The notes: generated by a model not told the origin, from the sequence alone. DNA of 64,000 bases from Metridium senile (GCA_949775045.1 CATKSA010000119.1:1-64000); one strand, 5' to 3'. Counted from the stretch's first letter, positions 1 to 12,431 are shown. A program made the numbers and translations.

Positions 1-905
1 CACTGGAAAAACTGATACATTTACAAACTTTGTAAAATTCCTGTAAATAAAAATTTACATGGTATTTTCATAGTATGTAAATTAATTTACATTGTCTGTA
101 AATTAATTTACAGGGTATTTTTATAGTCTTAGTTTTGTGTAACTTAGCCAGTCTGTAAATACTCTGCAATTAAAAACGACTAAACTATGTAAATTTATTC
201 ATACGATTTCCTCTTTCTGTAAATATCTGTGAAATGGTAAATCTGTAAATATACTGTAAATTTTGAAGCACCAAGTCTGTAAAAACTATGTAAATACTTA
301 AAGGAAAGTTTGTAAAAAATATTGTAAATTGAAAAAGTAGAGCTTGAAGGGCCCGAAAAGTGTCTGTAAAAATCCTGTAAATTGACATGGCGAAGTCTGT
401 AAAAACTCTGTAAATACTTAAAGAAAATTCTGTAAAAATCCTGTAAATGCAAAAAGTAGGGCCCGAAAAGTGTCTGTAAAAATCCTGTAAATTAACATGG
501 CGAAGTCTTTAAAAACTCTGTAAATAATCAAAGAAAATTCTGTAAAAATCCTGTAAATGCAAAAAGGAGGGCCCGAAAAGTGTCTGTAAAAATCCTGTAA
601 ATTAACATGGCGAAGTCTTTAAAAACTCTGTAAATAATCAAAGAAAATTCTGTAAAAATCCTGTAAATGCAAAAAGGAGGGCCCGAAAAGTGTCTGTAAA
701 AATCCTGTAAATTAACATGGCGAAGTCTTTAAAAACTCTGTAAACACACAAAGAAAATTCTGTAAAAATCCTGTAAATGCAAAAAGGAGGGCCCAAAAAG
801 TGTATGTAAAAATCCTGTACATTAACAGGGCTAAGTCTGTAAAAACTCTGTAAACACTCAAAGAAAATTATGTAACTGTAAAAATCCTGTAAATGCAAAA
901 ATGTA
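1..905 (-). repeat. TGTAAA-rich repeat element with 110-bp tandem array
   Basis: The segment is dominated by CTGTAAA words. From about 349 a 110-bp unit recurs: the marker GGGCCCGAAAAG (or GGGCCCAAAAAG) starts at 349, 459, 569, 679 and 789. The first ~45 bases, starting CACTGGAAAAACTGATA, are the near-exact reverse complement of the end of the element at 31.05-31.84 kb, so this is a second, inverted copy of one family whose terminus falls at the window edge. ORFs on the minus strand here (LQDFYR-like peptides) are only the repeat read in frame. Confidence 0.8.
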
Positions 906-1460
906 AAAACTCTGGTGAAATACTTAAGGAGGCTCGAAATGGTTTCTGTATATATCTATATACCTACTTTATATTGCATATTATGCAGCATTATTGTGAA
1001 GCTATACAGTTAACCAATATATCATTTTAAAGCTTATGGATCTAGGATATCATTTTTGTTTTAATTATTGCGTTTGACGTTGTCATGACAACAGCAGGCC
1101 GCTGCAAAAAGGACCTGAAATTCCTTTATTAAAGCTGATATCTCCAAATCCTTTAGGTGAAAGTTTTTTTAAACTTGTACATGTCTAGTTCCCTACCTGG
1201 TCTTGCAACTGAGGAAAAATAAAAAAAATCTGTAATGCGAAACCTTTAAAATATTAAAAAAATGATTTTTTCTAGATATAAATGGTTTTTCATTACAGAT
1301 TTTTCTTAAAAAAGACCTACTAAATCTAAACATTAATTGGAACAAAATGCCAAAAAATAAAACAAAATTACCATTTCATTGTGTTGTTATTAATAGAAAT
1401 ACATTTTGTACGCGTCAGAGGGGTCTTGTAAAATTGGCGATAGTGCGCGATAGTGCGAAA

Positions 1461-1548
1461 ACTATGTGAATATCATGTAAATGCAAAAAGGAGGGCCCGA
1501 AAAGTATCCGTAGAAATCCTCTAAATTCAAAAAGGAAAACATCTGCAA
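1461..1548 (-). repeat. Detached fragment of the 110-bp repeat
   Basis: The words ATGTAAATGCAAAAAGGAGG and GGGCCCGAAAAGT reappear here about 550 bases beyond the main array, with more substitutions. It is an older or broken unit of the same repeat. Between 905 and 1461 there is only AT-rich DNA plus one short inverted repeat at 1224-1304 (AAAATCTGTAATG against CATTACAGATTTTT). Confidence 0.6.
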
Positions 1549-1797
1549 CTGTTTACAGGACGAATTTTGTGGAAGGAAGAAAATAAAAAAATTGTCCAAA
1601 TTTCGTCTGCATGGTGTCGTTTGCCTTGCTTTAGCATATGGCACCATGCACAAGTTTACTACTATTCGTCACTATTCGCGACTATTCGGTCATTATTCGG
1701 GTTTTACATTATTCAGGATATACCAGATAATACTGTATACACATTTTTATCATCTTAAATAAATTCAACATTTTGTGTTTATTGAAAGGATCTGTCA

Positions 1798-2005
1798 TTG
1801 GGGTGGTCGCTTACGAGAGAGGAAAAACAATGAAAAAGTCAAAAACTTGAACCCTAAAGGTGGTCGCGGTCGCTTACGAGAGTGGTCGCTTACGGGAGAG
1901 TTTTTTTACAGAGTTTATATTGGAAACAAAACGGGAAATTGAAAGAGTGGTCGCTTATGGGAGATCGTCGCTTACGAGTGGTCGTTAGGAGAGAGTCAAC
2001 TGTAC
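1798..2005. repeat. Dispersed GTGGTCGCTTACGAGAG repeats
   Basis: The word GTGGTCGCTTACGAGAG, or close variants with GGGAGAG, occurs about five times in 200 bases with irregular spacing. This is a short interspersed tandem motif just upstream of the kinase gene. No coding potential is seen. Confidence 0.6.
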
Positions 2006-2322
2006 TTGAGTTAAGAAATCCATTTTAATTATCGGTGCGTGATTGGTTAATAGAAGCGCGTGCGATTTCTTTTCAAATGTAATCATTTAAACAACCTTTC
2101 ATTTTTCTTCAAATCAAGACTGCGGAATTCGTAGAAAATCTCTACAGTTGTGCTCTTCATGTTTGTTTTTCTCTTAATTCTATAAAGTGCGTATCAAGAC
2201 ATTTTAATCACTAACCCTGAATCATAAATCGAGATTGGTTTTTCGTCGCTAGTGGTAACGAGGGAACCGCTGGCCCACAATACCGAATGTTCTGAGTTTG
2301 ACATTGTCGCCATTTTATAATA

Positions 2323-4432
2323 ATGAAGGCAAACAGGACAAATTATACGTTAAGAATTGGTAGAAGAAATGAAGCTATTCGAAGGTATATATATGTTTGA
2401 TTCATTCAGCTAAAAATTAATCGCCACATTCAAGTACATTGGTTTTCGTTCTTGCATTCCAGGCTAAAGGAGAGGATAAAATCAACAAACAAATCGACAA
2501 GGATCAAAGTCAAAGAGTTGAGAGAGATTATTTTGACTGAAGACCGATCACTCTCAGTAACAGAATGTGGGCTAATTGTAAGGAAAGCCTTCCCAAGTGT
2601 TGAACGGAGAAAAGTACACTCTAATTGGTATTATTATGGGGTCGACTTCAGGGAAATTAAAGTCCCAAATGCCTCAAATGAAGATACACACAATCTAACA
2701 GTCAACAAAGCAGAAAAGAAGATCACACAATCAATCCAAGATGAAGGGAAACTACACCACATTCCTTGTCTGAATATTTGTTTGGAATCATTGACACCCA
2801 TTGAGAAATGCTCGTCAATCGGCGAAGGGACATTTGGAATGTGTGTTGCTGGTACATATCAGAATATCCCAGTAGCAATAAAAGTGTTGAAAGGGAAAGT
2901 GACAGCTAACATAGTTCACAAGGAAGCCAATTTCCTTCTTAAAATCCCTAGCCACCCAAATATTCCAATATTGATAGGGGTACAGACATTGACACGCCCA
3001 TACTTTCTGTTAACAAGGTTGTGTTTAAGCAATGGCAAACCTAAAACTTATTCAAGCTATCTACATAGCTTGAATACACAGAATGTCCAATTGAAGGAAT
3101 GCATGCATCTTCTATATGAAATTGCTTCAGCAATTCATCATGTTCACCTTCAAAAAATTATTCACAATGACATAAAAGGAAATAATATTGTGATTGAGGA
3201 CAATAAAGGAATTCACCATGCAATGCTTGTCGATTTTGGGAAAGCAAAATATATTCAAGATATTAAAAGTAAGTATAAATATATATAATAATAGTATTTA
3301 ATATTTATATTGCGCATGTTCTATGAAATGATTAATGATTAATCACATGCGCATAACTTACAAATTAATCTAAATACAAGTAATTAATAATTATAATTTT
3401 AAGTATAGGGCTGATATGACAAAACATAGGTACTTGATAAATGAGTCTAGCACTAGCGTTCATTACTTGTTTCTTTACTTGACACTCAGAAATTCTATAC
3501 AGCAATATGTTACAGTAGTCCAAACGATATTTTTGATATTTTTCAAAATAAGACAGACACTCTGAGATCTGTATGAGGATTTAAAACATCAAGCCGCAGG
3601 CAAGATGTTTTAAACCTCATACAGATAGCATGCGAACATTGTATATTAATTATGCAATTTCAATATTAACTGTACAGCATATTGTACTAAAAACTTCAAG
3701 GTAAAATGTTATTTTTTCAGAGAAAAAGTTAAAGTTGTATGCAAATCAGGACAAACCTCTTGCTCATATACAGATTTGGTCATGGCTATGATTTTCCTGA
3801 AACAAGAATTTGTAATCTAATATGTTCAGTTTAACCTTTTGTTTTCATTCATGACAATATGGCTTTAAGTCATAACCCCCAGGGGTTAAAAGTACCAGGG
3901 ATGCTTGTCGGAAAGTTTGAAAAATACCCCTTAAACATACCGGAAGTCTTTGAAAAAGGGCGTGGTTGGATGAATTTTACCCCCTAAGAGATACCAGAAA
4001 ATGCTAATTTTCAAACATTTTCTCCTATGTCGACACCCTAAGAGATACCAGAAAATGCTAATTTTCAAAATTTTGCATTTGACACCCTACAAAAGATAAT
4101 GTGAATTGTGTTTCAGGATCTTTAATCATTTTTTTTTTTTTGAAGGTTCTCAATTGAAATATCTAACAGAAAAAGAAAAGGAAACATACAGAAGAACATA
4201 CCCCCACATTGCTCCAGAAGTTGTCAATGGTGGACCTCAAAGTTACAAAAGCGACACTTACTCATATGGATATGTGTTCTGTAATACACTCAAATATTTA
4301 AGGCAGTATCTTCATAAACTCGGAGATAGCAAGGAAAAAGTCCTTGGCTTGGGGAAAAAGCTAACAAGACCACAGCAGATGAGTCGAATCTCTCTTCAAT
4401 TCACTTTAAATACACTTAAATGTTTAAGATAG
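2323..4432 (+). CDS. Protein kinase with N-terminal RFX-like winged-helix segment (3 exons)
   Basis: Exons are 2323-2384, 2463-3268 and 4146-4432. Donors GTATAT and GTAAGT and acceptors ATTCCAG and TTTGAAG keep the frame (phases 2 and 1), giving about 384 residues. Residues ~37-83 (SVTECGLIVRKAFPSVERR, then WYYYG) resemble an RFX-type winged helix. The kinase domain follows: glycine loop GEGTFG near 141, VAIK lysine near 161, catalytic loop HNDIKGNN near 255 (HND in place of HRD, with catalytic D and N present), DFG near 278, then APE and SDTYSYG in the last exon. It most resembles the tyrosine-kinase-like group; family assignment is inference. The C-lobe is short, ending about 70 residues after APE, so a downstream exon may be missing or the gene may be shortened. 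The start is the ATG at 2323, which opens the only exon fitting the phase. It would phosphorylate Ser/Thr or Tyr on unknown substrates. Confidence 0.75.
3560..3632. repeat. Short hairpin in kinase intron 2
   Basis: ATCTGTATGAGGATTTAAAA is mirrored by TTTTAAACCTCATACAGAT with a ~25-base loop. It looks like a MITE relic inside the second intron of the kinase gene. Confidence 0.55.
3879..4100. repeat. Intronic repeat with duplicated CCCTAAGAGATACCAG unit
   Basis: A ~36-base unit beginning CCCTAAGAGATACCAG and ending in ATTTTCAAA occurs twice, near 3981 and 4027, after a CCCCAGGGGTTAAAAG segment. The whole block looks like one degenerate dispersed repeat just ahead of the last kinase exon. Confidence 0.5.
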
Positions 4433-4711
4433 CTATTTAAAATAAATTATTTAAGAGTGGTTTCCATAAATTCGTGAAACAGATATTAGACTAGAGTGAA
4501 GTCCTAATACACCTTAGTAGTCTCTAATTCCATTGTTTTCTTTTGTGTCTATTTGACTATTACACCTTAACTATTAGATTTTATTTCATGGGTTTAATGT
4601 TTTCACTCTAACATTACCATAACAGTTTCTAAATCCATTGTTTCTATTACACCTTGACTATTAGATTTTGTTTCACAGGTTTAATGTTTTCATTATTTTG
4701 TATCTATAACT

Positions 4712-5158
4712 AAGACCTTATTCAGAATGAACGCCAAGATGGTTAAGTTTATATTGTAATGTAAATTAGCCATGCAGTCTTCTTGGTGGCAAGCATGAAA
4801 AGAAACAGCAAATTTATTATTATATATTATTTAAAAACTAACGGCCAAAACCACTTCATTTGAAGAGATTCATTCATTTGATAAGTATAGACTACTCAGC
4901 TTGGGCAATGTTTGTTTTATATATCTTCTCAAACGTTGATGTAAAACAAAGAATTTTATTCCCAAGGGGTCTGAAATGGGACAAACATTGCCCAAGCTGA
5001 GTAGGTCTATTGAATATGCACTTGTAAAGAAATTATAAATTTCTGTCAAAATCTGCTAAAATATCCAAATTTTAATTTGCTTGTCCCCTGGAAGACCCCA
5101 TGGCTAATTTGCATTACAATATGAAAACCATCAAGGTAGTGATATTGAATAAGCCCTG
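4712..5158. mobile_element. Nested foldback element
   Basis: Outer arms: about 60 bases at 4712-4772 (containing AATGTAAATTAGCCATG) match the reverse complement of 5099-5158 (CATGGCTAATTTGCATT). Inner arms: 4887-4915 (TACTCAGCTTGGGCAATG) match 4980-5009. Arms differ by a few changes, so the copy is not recent. There is no coding capacity. It lies 280 bases past the kinase stop codon. Confidence 0.7.
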
Positions 5159-5493
5159 CAGTTAATAGGGTTTGATGCTGGGATCATTGTGCCTTTTTTT
5201 TTGCTGAACAAGCATCACATTATAATGAATGATACTATCATTTCATTTTATTTATTTTTATTTTACAGATTTAGTACACACTATATATATAGCCGTACAT
5301 GGCTAACAATAGGACACAAAGTCCCCTACAAGGTTAATCGGCCAAACCCAACCCCAATAAGAAGAATATCCAACCCCAATATAGTCCTATAAGAAAAACA
5401 CTAATGATAATTATAATAGTAATTATGAATAGTAATTATAAGTAGTAATTAAATATTGAAAATTAAAGTATATTTATAAGATGTATGTACAAA

Positions 5494-5810
5494 TTAGCAC
5501 TGGCACTTAGTATAAGTGTTAGTCCTGCGACATTTAGGGCAGATAAGTTTATACGTTCTAATATTATCTTGGTCAAAAACATTATTTAACCTTAAAAAGA
5601 GAAAGGTCTTAAGTCTGTTTTTAAAAGTAGAAAGAGAATTGCTTAACTTAATATCGTTAGGTAAGGCATTCCACATATTAACGATGCAAATAAAGTATGA
5701 ATCTCGAAAGCTAGATGTTTTCGGGATACAAGTTTGCTTAAAATAAAGCCCTGGGGAAGAACGTCTAGTCTTGCCTTCCAACTGACATGTATGTTCATGC
5801 ATGTTCTATT
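5494..5810 (-). mobile_element. 3' fragment of a CR1/jockey-like LINE (ORF2 C-terminus)
   Basis: The minus-strand reading frame contains FRDSYF, then MWNALPNDIKLSNSLSTFKN and a terminal CPKCRR..C.C cluster. This pattern is typical of the extreme C-terminus of ORF2 in CR1/jockey-type non-LTR retrotransposons. Only ~100 residues remain, with no RT or endonuclease, so it is a 5'-truncated dead copy. A second frame contributes a few residues upstream, showing a frameshift. The flanks 5160-5490 and 5810-6320 are AT-rich with nothing recognisable. Confidence 0.75.
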
Positions 5811-6320
5811 ACATAACCTTACCAAAAGACTGTATAACAAACTTCAGTAAAACCAGAATTAACAAAAAAACAGTTATGATTTATTGTTTTCCTATTAATT
5901 ATTATTAATACGTACAATATGAATGTCGTAGCAAAAGTTTTATTTTCTAAAAACCACTGAATACAAGAGAACATACATCAGATTTCATGACTGCAACAGT
6001 ACAGATCACAACAAAGATGTAAAACCTGTCCAGGTGGCAATGTCAAATAATTAAAATGCTGAGGGCAGAGTTCAGCCACAGCCAAAAAGTGCTGTTCATT
6101 TTGCAGCACATACAGAATCTACTTTAATGCTAGAAACAGTGTTTTTTTTGGTAAAAATTCCACAATTTGTATCAAATAGTGTTTGAAACACTATTACAAC
6201 AACATCGATAATTTGATAATTGTTGTGATAAAATTTAGAAATGAACCTGCAGTTGTAGAGTACAAACACTAACATTACTGTATGCTTATTCTACTCAATT
6301 TATTGTTCAACTAACACCCA

Positions 6321-6766
6321 TAGTTTTCTTTAGACCATACCTTTCATATTCACTTGGCTGATTTTTAGTCTTAACTTAAACCTATATACTTGGTTTTGGG
6401 ACCAGTGATAATGCAAAGCAGGAAGTTTAGATAAATGTCAATGTCAGCTTGATTGGCGTTACCATGACAACGATAAACAAATATGGCCAAAAGTTTTTTT
6501 GTCGAATAACTCTAAAACAAGTTTTAGTAATTTGCAGAAATATTCTGAAGTCGTAATTTTCATGTTTTAGAGTTGTTTATTCGACAAAAAACAATTTTGG
6601 CCATATTTGTTTATCGTTGCCAAGGTAACGCCAATTAAGCTGAAATTGACATTTATCTAACATTTCATTTTAGCATTATCACTGGTCCAAAAACCAAGTA
6701 TTTAGGTGTAAGTTAAGACTAAAAATCAGCCAAATGAATATGAAAGGTATGGTCTAAAGAAAACTA
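6321..6766. mobile_element. Foldback MITE, ~200-bp arms
   Basis: 6321-6518 (starting TAGTTTTCTTTAGACCATAC) and 6565-6766 (ending GGTCTAAAGAAAACTA) are inverted copies with scattered differences around a ~45-base loop. Both arms share the stretch ATGGCCAAAA..TTTGTCGAATAA. There is no ORF of note. The sequence from 6770 to 7610 shows no other feature I can support. Confidence 0.75.
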
Positions 6767-7611
6767 CAGGGAGCCACCTTAACATTAAAAAGTGAAAGAT
6801 GTTGCATGATTTTCAATCATTAATATTATAACGTCATTATTAAAGCATATATGTGTATGAAAAGCCAAAACGCCTAATAAACAGTTTCAAGCTTCAAGTT
6901 CAAGTCCTAATTTTCTTTGTCTTCTACTTTCTATTTGTTTTTGCCATTTTTTAAAAAAGTTTAGGTATATACATGTATACACCTGTTTTCAAAAATGTAG
7001 TCCTACATGTATTTGAAAATAGTAAAAAGAAATTGGTAAATAGTGAAATAGGAATTAATTAGCAAGCTTATTCTAAAGAATTGGTTCAGCAATTATCTGA
7101 TTTGACTTGCAATTTCCTCATTTGCCCTCATGCAGAGAAGTTTCAGTCTAATATTATTCAATATTTAGTTTCACGTAGTAGAGCAGTTTATTCCTGACTG
7201 GAAATAAAAACATCACACGTCTGCTGAATAGTTCCTAATTCACTATTTGCAAAATGCTTTCTACTGAAGACAGGTGTAAATATTATATACATGTATAGAG
7301 TGTATGCTATATATCTGTGAAATAAAACTTGATATACATTGTCTAATGTCACTATTTTGTACAAATTAGTGGTGGAGTGGAACAGTGTAAGGAACAATAG
7401 TCACAAAATTAGCTGCCTTCATGTTTCTTTGTATGATTTCATGCCTGAGTAAAATCTTAGTAATACTTTTAGGTGATACATAGCTAGTAATTATTTCACG
7501 GATATATGGCATGTACTCTAATATACAATACCAATACAAAAAAAAGGTTTTTACAAATGCAAATGTATTGGTAACATGATGAGTACAATTACTTCAAACA
7601 ATGGGATAAAA

Positions 7612-8944
7612 CTAAATGTCAGTAATTCCAGTTCCTCCAAATACTCTCTGAGTAAGTGCTAACCCAACAACACATCTGAAGTGGATCTCATCTTCATTGT
7701 TCGTACATAGGGTCCAGACATTCCTTCTTCTAGTTTCTTGGTACCAATGGACTTTAACTTTCCTTTCAGGAAGATTAACCTCTGTTACTTTGCCATACCA
7801 AAATTGGTTTCTTATTCCTTTTACCTTTATTGTCTCATCGATAACAGGGTAAATTGGAACTTTCACATTATTTGTCAGGTCAGGCTTCTTGAAATCAATA
7901 CAGAGGCAGTAATTTGGATTGTCATAGTTGCCTGGCTCTGGATACATCATGACCTTTCTACAAAATGCTGTTATAGGTTGTACACTCTGCCTTTGATATG
8001 ACCGTTGAATATACTTGGGTGTGCCTGTCCATCGGTGAACAGCTACCTGACCATTTTCAAGAACAGGTATATAATAAGGGCCATTTAGAAAACTATAAAA
8101 TAACCCATCAAATGGACCAGCTACAGCAATAACATCGATCTCCACAATCCATTCCTCGGTGTTGTTGGGACTTTTAACCTTTACTGTATCATTGAGTGAT
8201 AGTTTCATAACTTCTCCAAATTGATTTAGAACAACAGCACTTTTCGAAGTTTTAAGAATAGGTTGTACTTCTACATCATTCAGTCCTGTACATGCTCTGA
8301 CATACCTCCCAATATCTGCTAGTACTGGGTCTGGTAAGTTCTTTTCTGAAATGGAGCCCAGGAGAACACCATTCTTTATAGCATGTTCCATTCGCATATC
8401 TTGGCAGGCCTTGAAATCTTCTATCAGGTTACTTGCCGACTCTAGTGAACTTTCCTTTAAAAAGAAAGGCTGCCTTTGTTGAAGAATTTCCATTTTGAAT
8501 TGGTATTTTAACTTCTTTTGATAAGTGGATATTTCACCATGTTTAAGCTTATACAAATTCAAAAAGTCCCTCAAACTTTCTCTTGAGACGTAGGTTTTCT
8601 CAATTCCCCTTGAGTTATGCTTCTGTTGCTTGTGACGCCTTATGACACGTTCATAAAGTTCGCAAGAATAGTTATCCAAGCTTGAATGTCGTTGTATTTG
8701 GGCTGCAGCATGTGTCGAATATTCTAGGTTTTCTGTGCAGTAGCCCAGTCCATAATAGTCTTCACACATAATAGCATGAGCCCATAGCAGGTTATTCAAG
8801 CACTTAATATTCTCCTCAGACCAACCAAATACTTTAAGCTCTTTTGAGTACAGCATCTTTACTGCTTGAGATAGGACCATGTAACAATCGTAGGCTTTAG
8901 ATGGAATCTTCTCGGCAAGAACTTCTTTTGCAATTTCACTGAAT
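7612..8944 (-). CDS. Tnp2-like gene, last exon (DUF4218-like and C-terminal BAH/Tudor-like region)
   Basis: Opens after the acceptor CCTAG and runs about 443 residues to a TAG stop. Early residues LNNLLWAHAIMCEDYYGLGY and the later STHAAAQIQRHSSLDNYSCE resemble the DUF4218 region that follows the Tnp2 core in EnSpm-type transposases. The C-terminal ~150 residues form beta-rich sequence with WIVEIDVIAV and FWYGKVTEVNLPERKVKVHW, similar to a BAH or Tudor-like fold. The exon is intact, with no internal stop. Confidence 0.75.
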
Positions 8945-9215
8945 CTAGGAACAGAATGATAATAATTAATATGTAATTAAAAATCCATTCAAATTTCCCG
9001 GAGTAAGTGGCCTGACTTGGACAGTGCACTGCGACTACATGTATTTGCTGTACTATATAAAATGCAATGATGATACTGATTATGGTATATTTTTTTCTAA
9101 TTACTAGGTTAACTTTAGAATATGCTTCAGTCTGTAATTTTTGTTAGTTTACCACAATATCTATCTGATTCAATAATGGGAAATCAGAATTTTATGCTCT
9201 TGCAATATAATAAAC

Positions 9216-10440
9216 ATAGAATAGAATAGAATAGAATTTTATTACAATATTTACATGGCAGTGTACACTGAATCACGTAAATTTACAATACTAAAATTGA
9301 CTAATTACAATTAAATGTAAAATATATATTTATATTAAATTTTATGATATAAATTGCATGTATATATTGCTAACGTGAATTAATATTATAAAAATTATGT
9401 GTATATGTATGTATACTTAATGGCTTAGGATAAAATTTAAAAAATTGTACTCATAGATGGTATAAAAGTTTTCTTAAATCTGTCAGAATGTACAACAGGC
9501 AATTTAAAGGTACGTTGGTTTCTTAGGTTGTATTTGCAACTGTGCTTCGGTGGCAGTAAATTCCTTAGCTTATGGCTAGAATCACATATTATATCATTGA
9601 ATAATTTCGTGCAAACTCCTTGTGGTGTTGCTCAAGAGTATTGAGATTGGAAATGCTAAGGGCTAATTTATAGGCTAAGTTTGGATGGATAATCGACATT
9701 GCTCTTCTCTGTATTCTTTCTAGATCATTAATTAAGTATTTAGGTAGAGAGCAATGAAAGGCTTGTACTGCGTAATCAATAGCAGATCTAATACAAGTTG
9801 TGTAAAATAATACTAGGTCAGTTGTTGGTACCCTTGCCCTTTTTAGTTGGACAAGAATTAAAGTAAAGCTTTTTGGATGCTTTCTTGACAATTTCATCTA
9901 CTTGCAAATTCCAACTAAGGTTACTACTTATAGTTAAACCTAGTAATTTGGCATTATCTACAACATTGATAGGGCTATTATTCACCATAACTGGATTGAG
10001 ATCGTGTTGCTGTTTTGCGAAGGAAATCCTAAGTTCCTTGCATTTATCATTATTAATCTGAAACTTATTGCTAGATGACCAAGCAACTATTCGGTCAACA
10101 GTGGATTGTATACCACCCAGTTCACCTTTCGGAATGGTTTCTGAAACAGTTGTGTCATCGACAAACTTCCATATATATGCTTTGTCTACATTCAGGTCAT
10201 TAATCATAATCAGAAATAACCAGGGACCTAATTTCGTACCCTGCGGGACGCCTGAAGGGACCAGACCCCATTCCGAAAGGCAACTGTTAGCTAGTTTGAC
10301 CCTTTGATACCTATTTGACAAAAAATCTATAATCCAATTAATAGCACTAACTGCAAGATCTAATTTAAGGACTTAAGTTTACCTACTAGGATACTGTGAT
10401 CTATCAAATCAAAGGCTTTACGTAGGTACTTGCATCAGCT
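9216..10440 (-). mobile_element. 5'-truncated LINE with RT, CR1/L2-like
   Basis: Minus-strand frames carry the RT palm: KAFDLIDHS near 10,420, GVPQGTKLGPWLFLIMINDL, and FVDDTT (catalytic YxDD-type box, F-V-D-D). The thumb follows: NAKLLGLTISSNLSWN, LKRARVP and YAVQAFHCSLPKYLINDLER. At least two frameshifts, near 10,330 and 9,860, split the ORF. The 3' end carries an (ATTCT)n tail (plus strand AATAGAATAGAATAG near 9,220), as in CR1/L2 elements with microsatellite tails. It sits in the last intron of the Tnp2-like gene. Confidence 0.85.
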
Positions 10441-10633
10441 AGAGTATATTAGGGCGAGGTTAACAGTGTACTTTGCATTTTACTATTGTATGTTACTATT
10501 GAATTATTGTGGACTATTATCTGAGAAAGAAATAAGGCCTAATGATATAAAATATAACTAGTACACAGCAAAATCTTCAATTAAAAAAAAATCAAAATTC
10601 AATGTTGATCAGCTGCATCATTTGAAACATTAC

Positions 10634-11156
10634 CTCTTAAACTCATTTGACTTCCAGGTTCCCAACTTGTCTGTTAAACTGCGAAGTTTAGCAACACCTT
10701 TTTCTCTTTCTTCCTTGGGCCATGATACATGGTTTAAGGCAATTCCAAAGTCGTTGTGATCAATGAGGCCACCAACATCAGGATCTCTGGCATTGACATC
10801 AGTTTGTGCATTGTTGTTCACATCAGCCCAGATTTTATCAATGAACTCCCTTTTCAGCATATTGAAAGTCAAGTGCATCCTGTCGACCACCAAATCATGA
10901 GCTGGATTGAACTCATACAAATAATACAGCTCAAACAGAATACTAATACCAGACACCCCACACTCTAATTGAAGTCGTTTTCGTTCGGTTTGAGTTCTAG
11001 CATTCTCTACCTCCTCACCATGAGCAAGATAGTATTCTGGCGATTTTTGTATGCATGGGTTCCTGTATCTTACTCCAAAATTACCATAGTAATAGTGGCG
11101 TTTAGCTGGGATATATGTTCCCTGGACTGAGCAAATTCGGCAACCAAATTTTCCTC
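10634..11156 (-). CDS. Tnp2-like gene, fourth coding segment (Tnp2 core)
   Basis: Begins after TTTGCAG with the second part of a split glycine codon and reads KFGCRICSVQGTYIP, a Cys pair with spacing seen in Tnp2 transposases (GC..C...G). It continues to LVVDRMHLTFNMLKR and ends TWKSNEFK before a GTAATG donor. Both borders are in phase with the neighbouring exons. There are no internal stops. Confidence 0.75.
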
Positions 11157-11627
11157 CTGCAAATCAATCAAATATGCACAATTTATAAAATATTTTATAG
11201 CAGAATTATCAAACTAATTAATAATGCATGAGCTACATGTAGTAGTCCAATCATGATCGTCCATTGCAGTCACATGCATGGACTTAATAGCCCAATAAAG
11301 ATACTCATGTATAAAAACATGAATTCTTTATCAGGCGCTTATACATAAAACATTAGTGTTCGTGCATAACACTAACAGTTTAGTTTATTCTATCAATTTT
11401 GTATTTGTTTTTCTTTCTATCGTTTCGGTTCGTTAATTTTGTTCTACATTCCTTGCTCTGTCATTGTTCATATGCAAATCCAGCTCAGTTTTTCAGTATA
11501 TCTTAGTGTTGTAAGTTATTTTCGGTTAGTCGTCATTCTGTAGTTCCGAGTCACTTCTGGACAATTCACAGTTAGTTTGTAAGTATTTTTCTCGTTTTAT
11601 CTATATTGCTGTAATCTATTTGCAGCA

Positions 11628-12346
11628 TTAAGGTTACCGTCCACGTTCGCGGGGTGCTCTCAGTTAAAAATTGTTTAGCGCGTCACTTAACAATAAAGAT
11701 AGACAAAGTATATATCATTTTAAAGCTTATATAACAGAGAATAAGACTATGTAAGTCTTTTTAAGAAAAATAATATCTTTAACCAATGTTTCACGTAAAA
11801 CCTCAAAATCGAGCGCTTTCATTAAAAAAAGTATAAGTCCAAAAGTTCCTACTACTTCGCCGTCATTTCTGCATTATGTCAATCAGCACATACATGTGTT
11901 CAAAACCGTGTCCAGTTTTTTCGATAAAATGCTTCGTTCTTGAATAAATGTGTTTCAAAGTCGACTCATTGTTAAAACTTCAAGTTAAATGACAAAACGG
12001 GTCATAACTCTAAAACTAAGCATTTTATCAAAAAAACTGGACACGGTTTGGAAGACCAATATGTGTTGATTGATATAACGAAGAAATGACGGCAAAGCAG
12101 TATGAACTTTTTGACTTATACTTTTTTAAACAACTCGCACTGAAGGCGGTTAATTTTGAGGTTTTTCGAAGAGCATATCTTATAGAAAATTGTTGTATAT
12201 AACAAAACATACACAGTCTTATTCTCTGTTATATAAGCTTTAAAATGATATATAATATGTCTATTATTATTGTAAAATGACGCGGTAAACAAACTTTTAA
12301 CTGAGAGCATGTGAAAGCACACCGCGACCGTGGACCATAACCTTAA
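11628..12346. mobile_element. Foldback element with TTAA ends
   Basis: The ends are TTAAGGTTA..CCGTCCACG and CGTGGACCATAACCTTAA, and the arms of roughly 320 bases are imperfect inverted copies. TTAA at both edges would fit a piggyBac-type duplication with GG/CC termini, but four bases are weak evidence. Each arm carries the word TATATCATTTTAAAGCTTATATAA. It lies in the third intron of the Tnp2-like gene. No coding capacity. Confidence 0.65.
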
Positions 12347-12406
12347 TGTTAATTGTATATTGTATATTGTATATTACTTTTAGGAATCCTTTGATATTAA
12401 ACAGTC

Positions 12407-12431
12407 CTGATGATGGCTCCATGAGCCGAAA
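12407..12431 (+). ncRNA. Hammerhead-ribozyme-like core
   Basis: The sequence is CTGATGA, T, GGCTC, CAT, GAGCC, GAAA. The two conserved hammerhead boxes flank a perfect 5-bp stem II. One extra unpaired base follows CTGATGA. Stems I and III cannot be drawn with confidence. Such cores are known from Penelope-like retroelements and retrozymes in animals; this is probably a relic of one. The rest of 12,350-13,100 shows nothing else I can support. Confidence 0.4.

Noticed and set aside
9873..10307. Plus-strand ORFs over the LINE
   Set aside because: Antisense shadows of the RT frame, which carries the real motifs.
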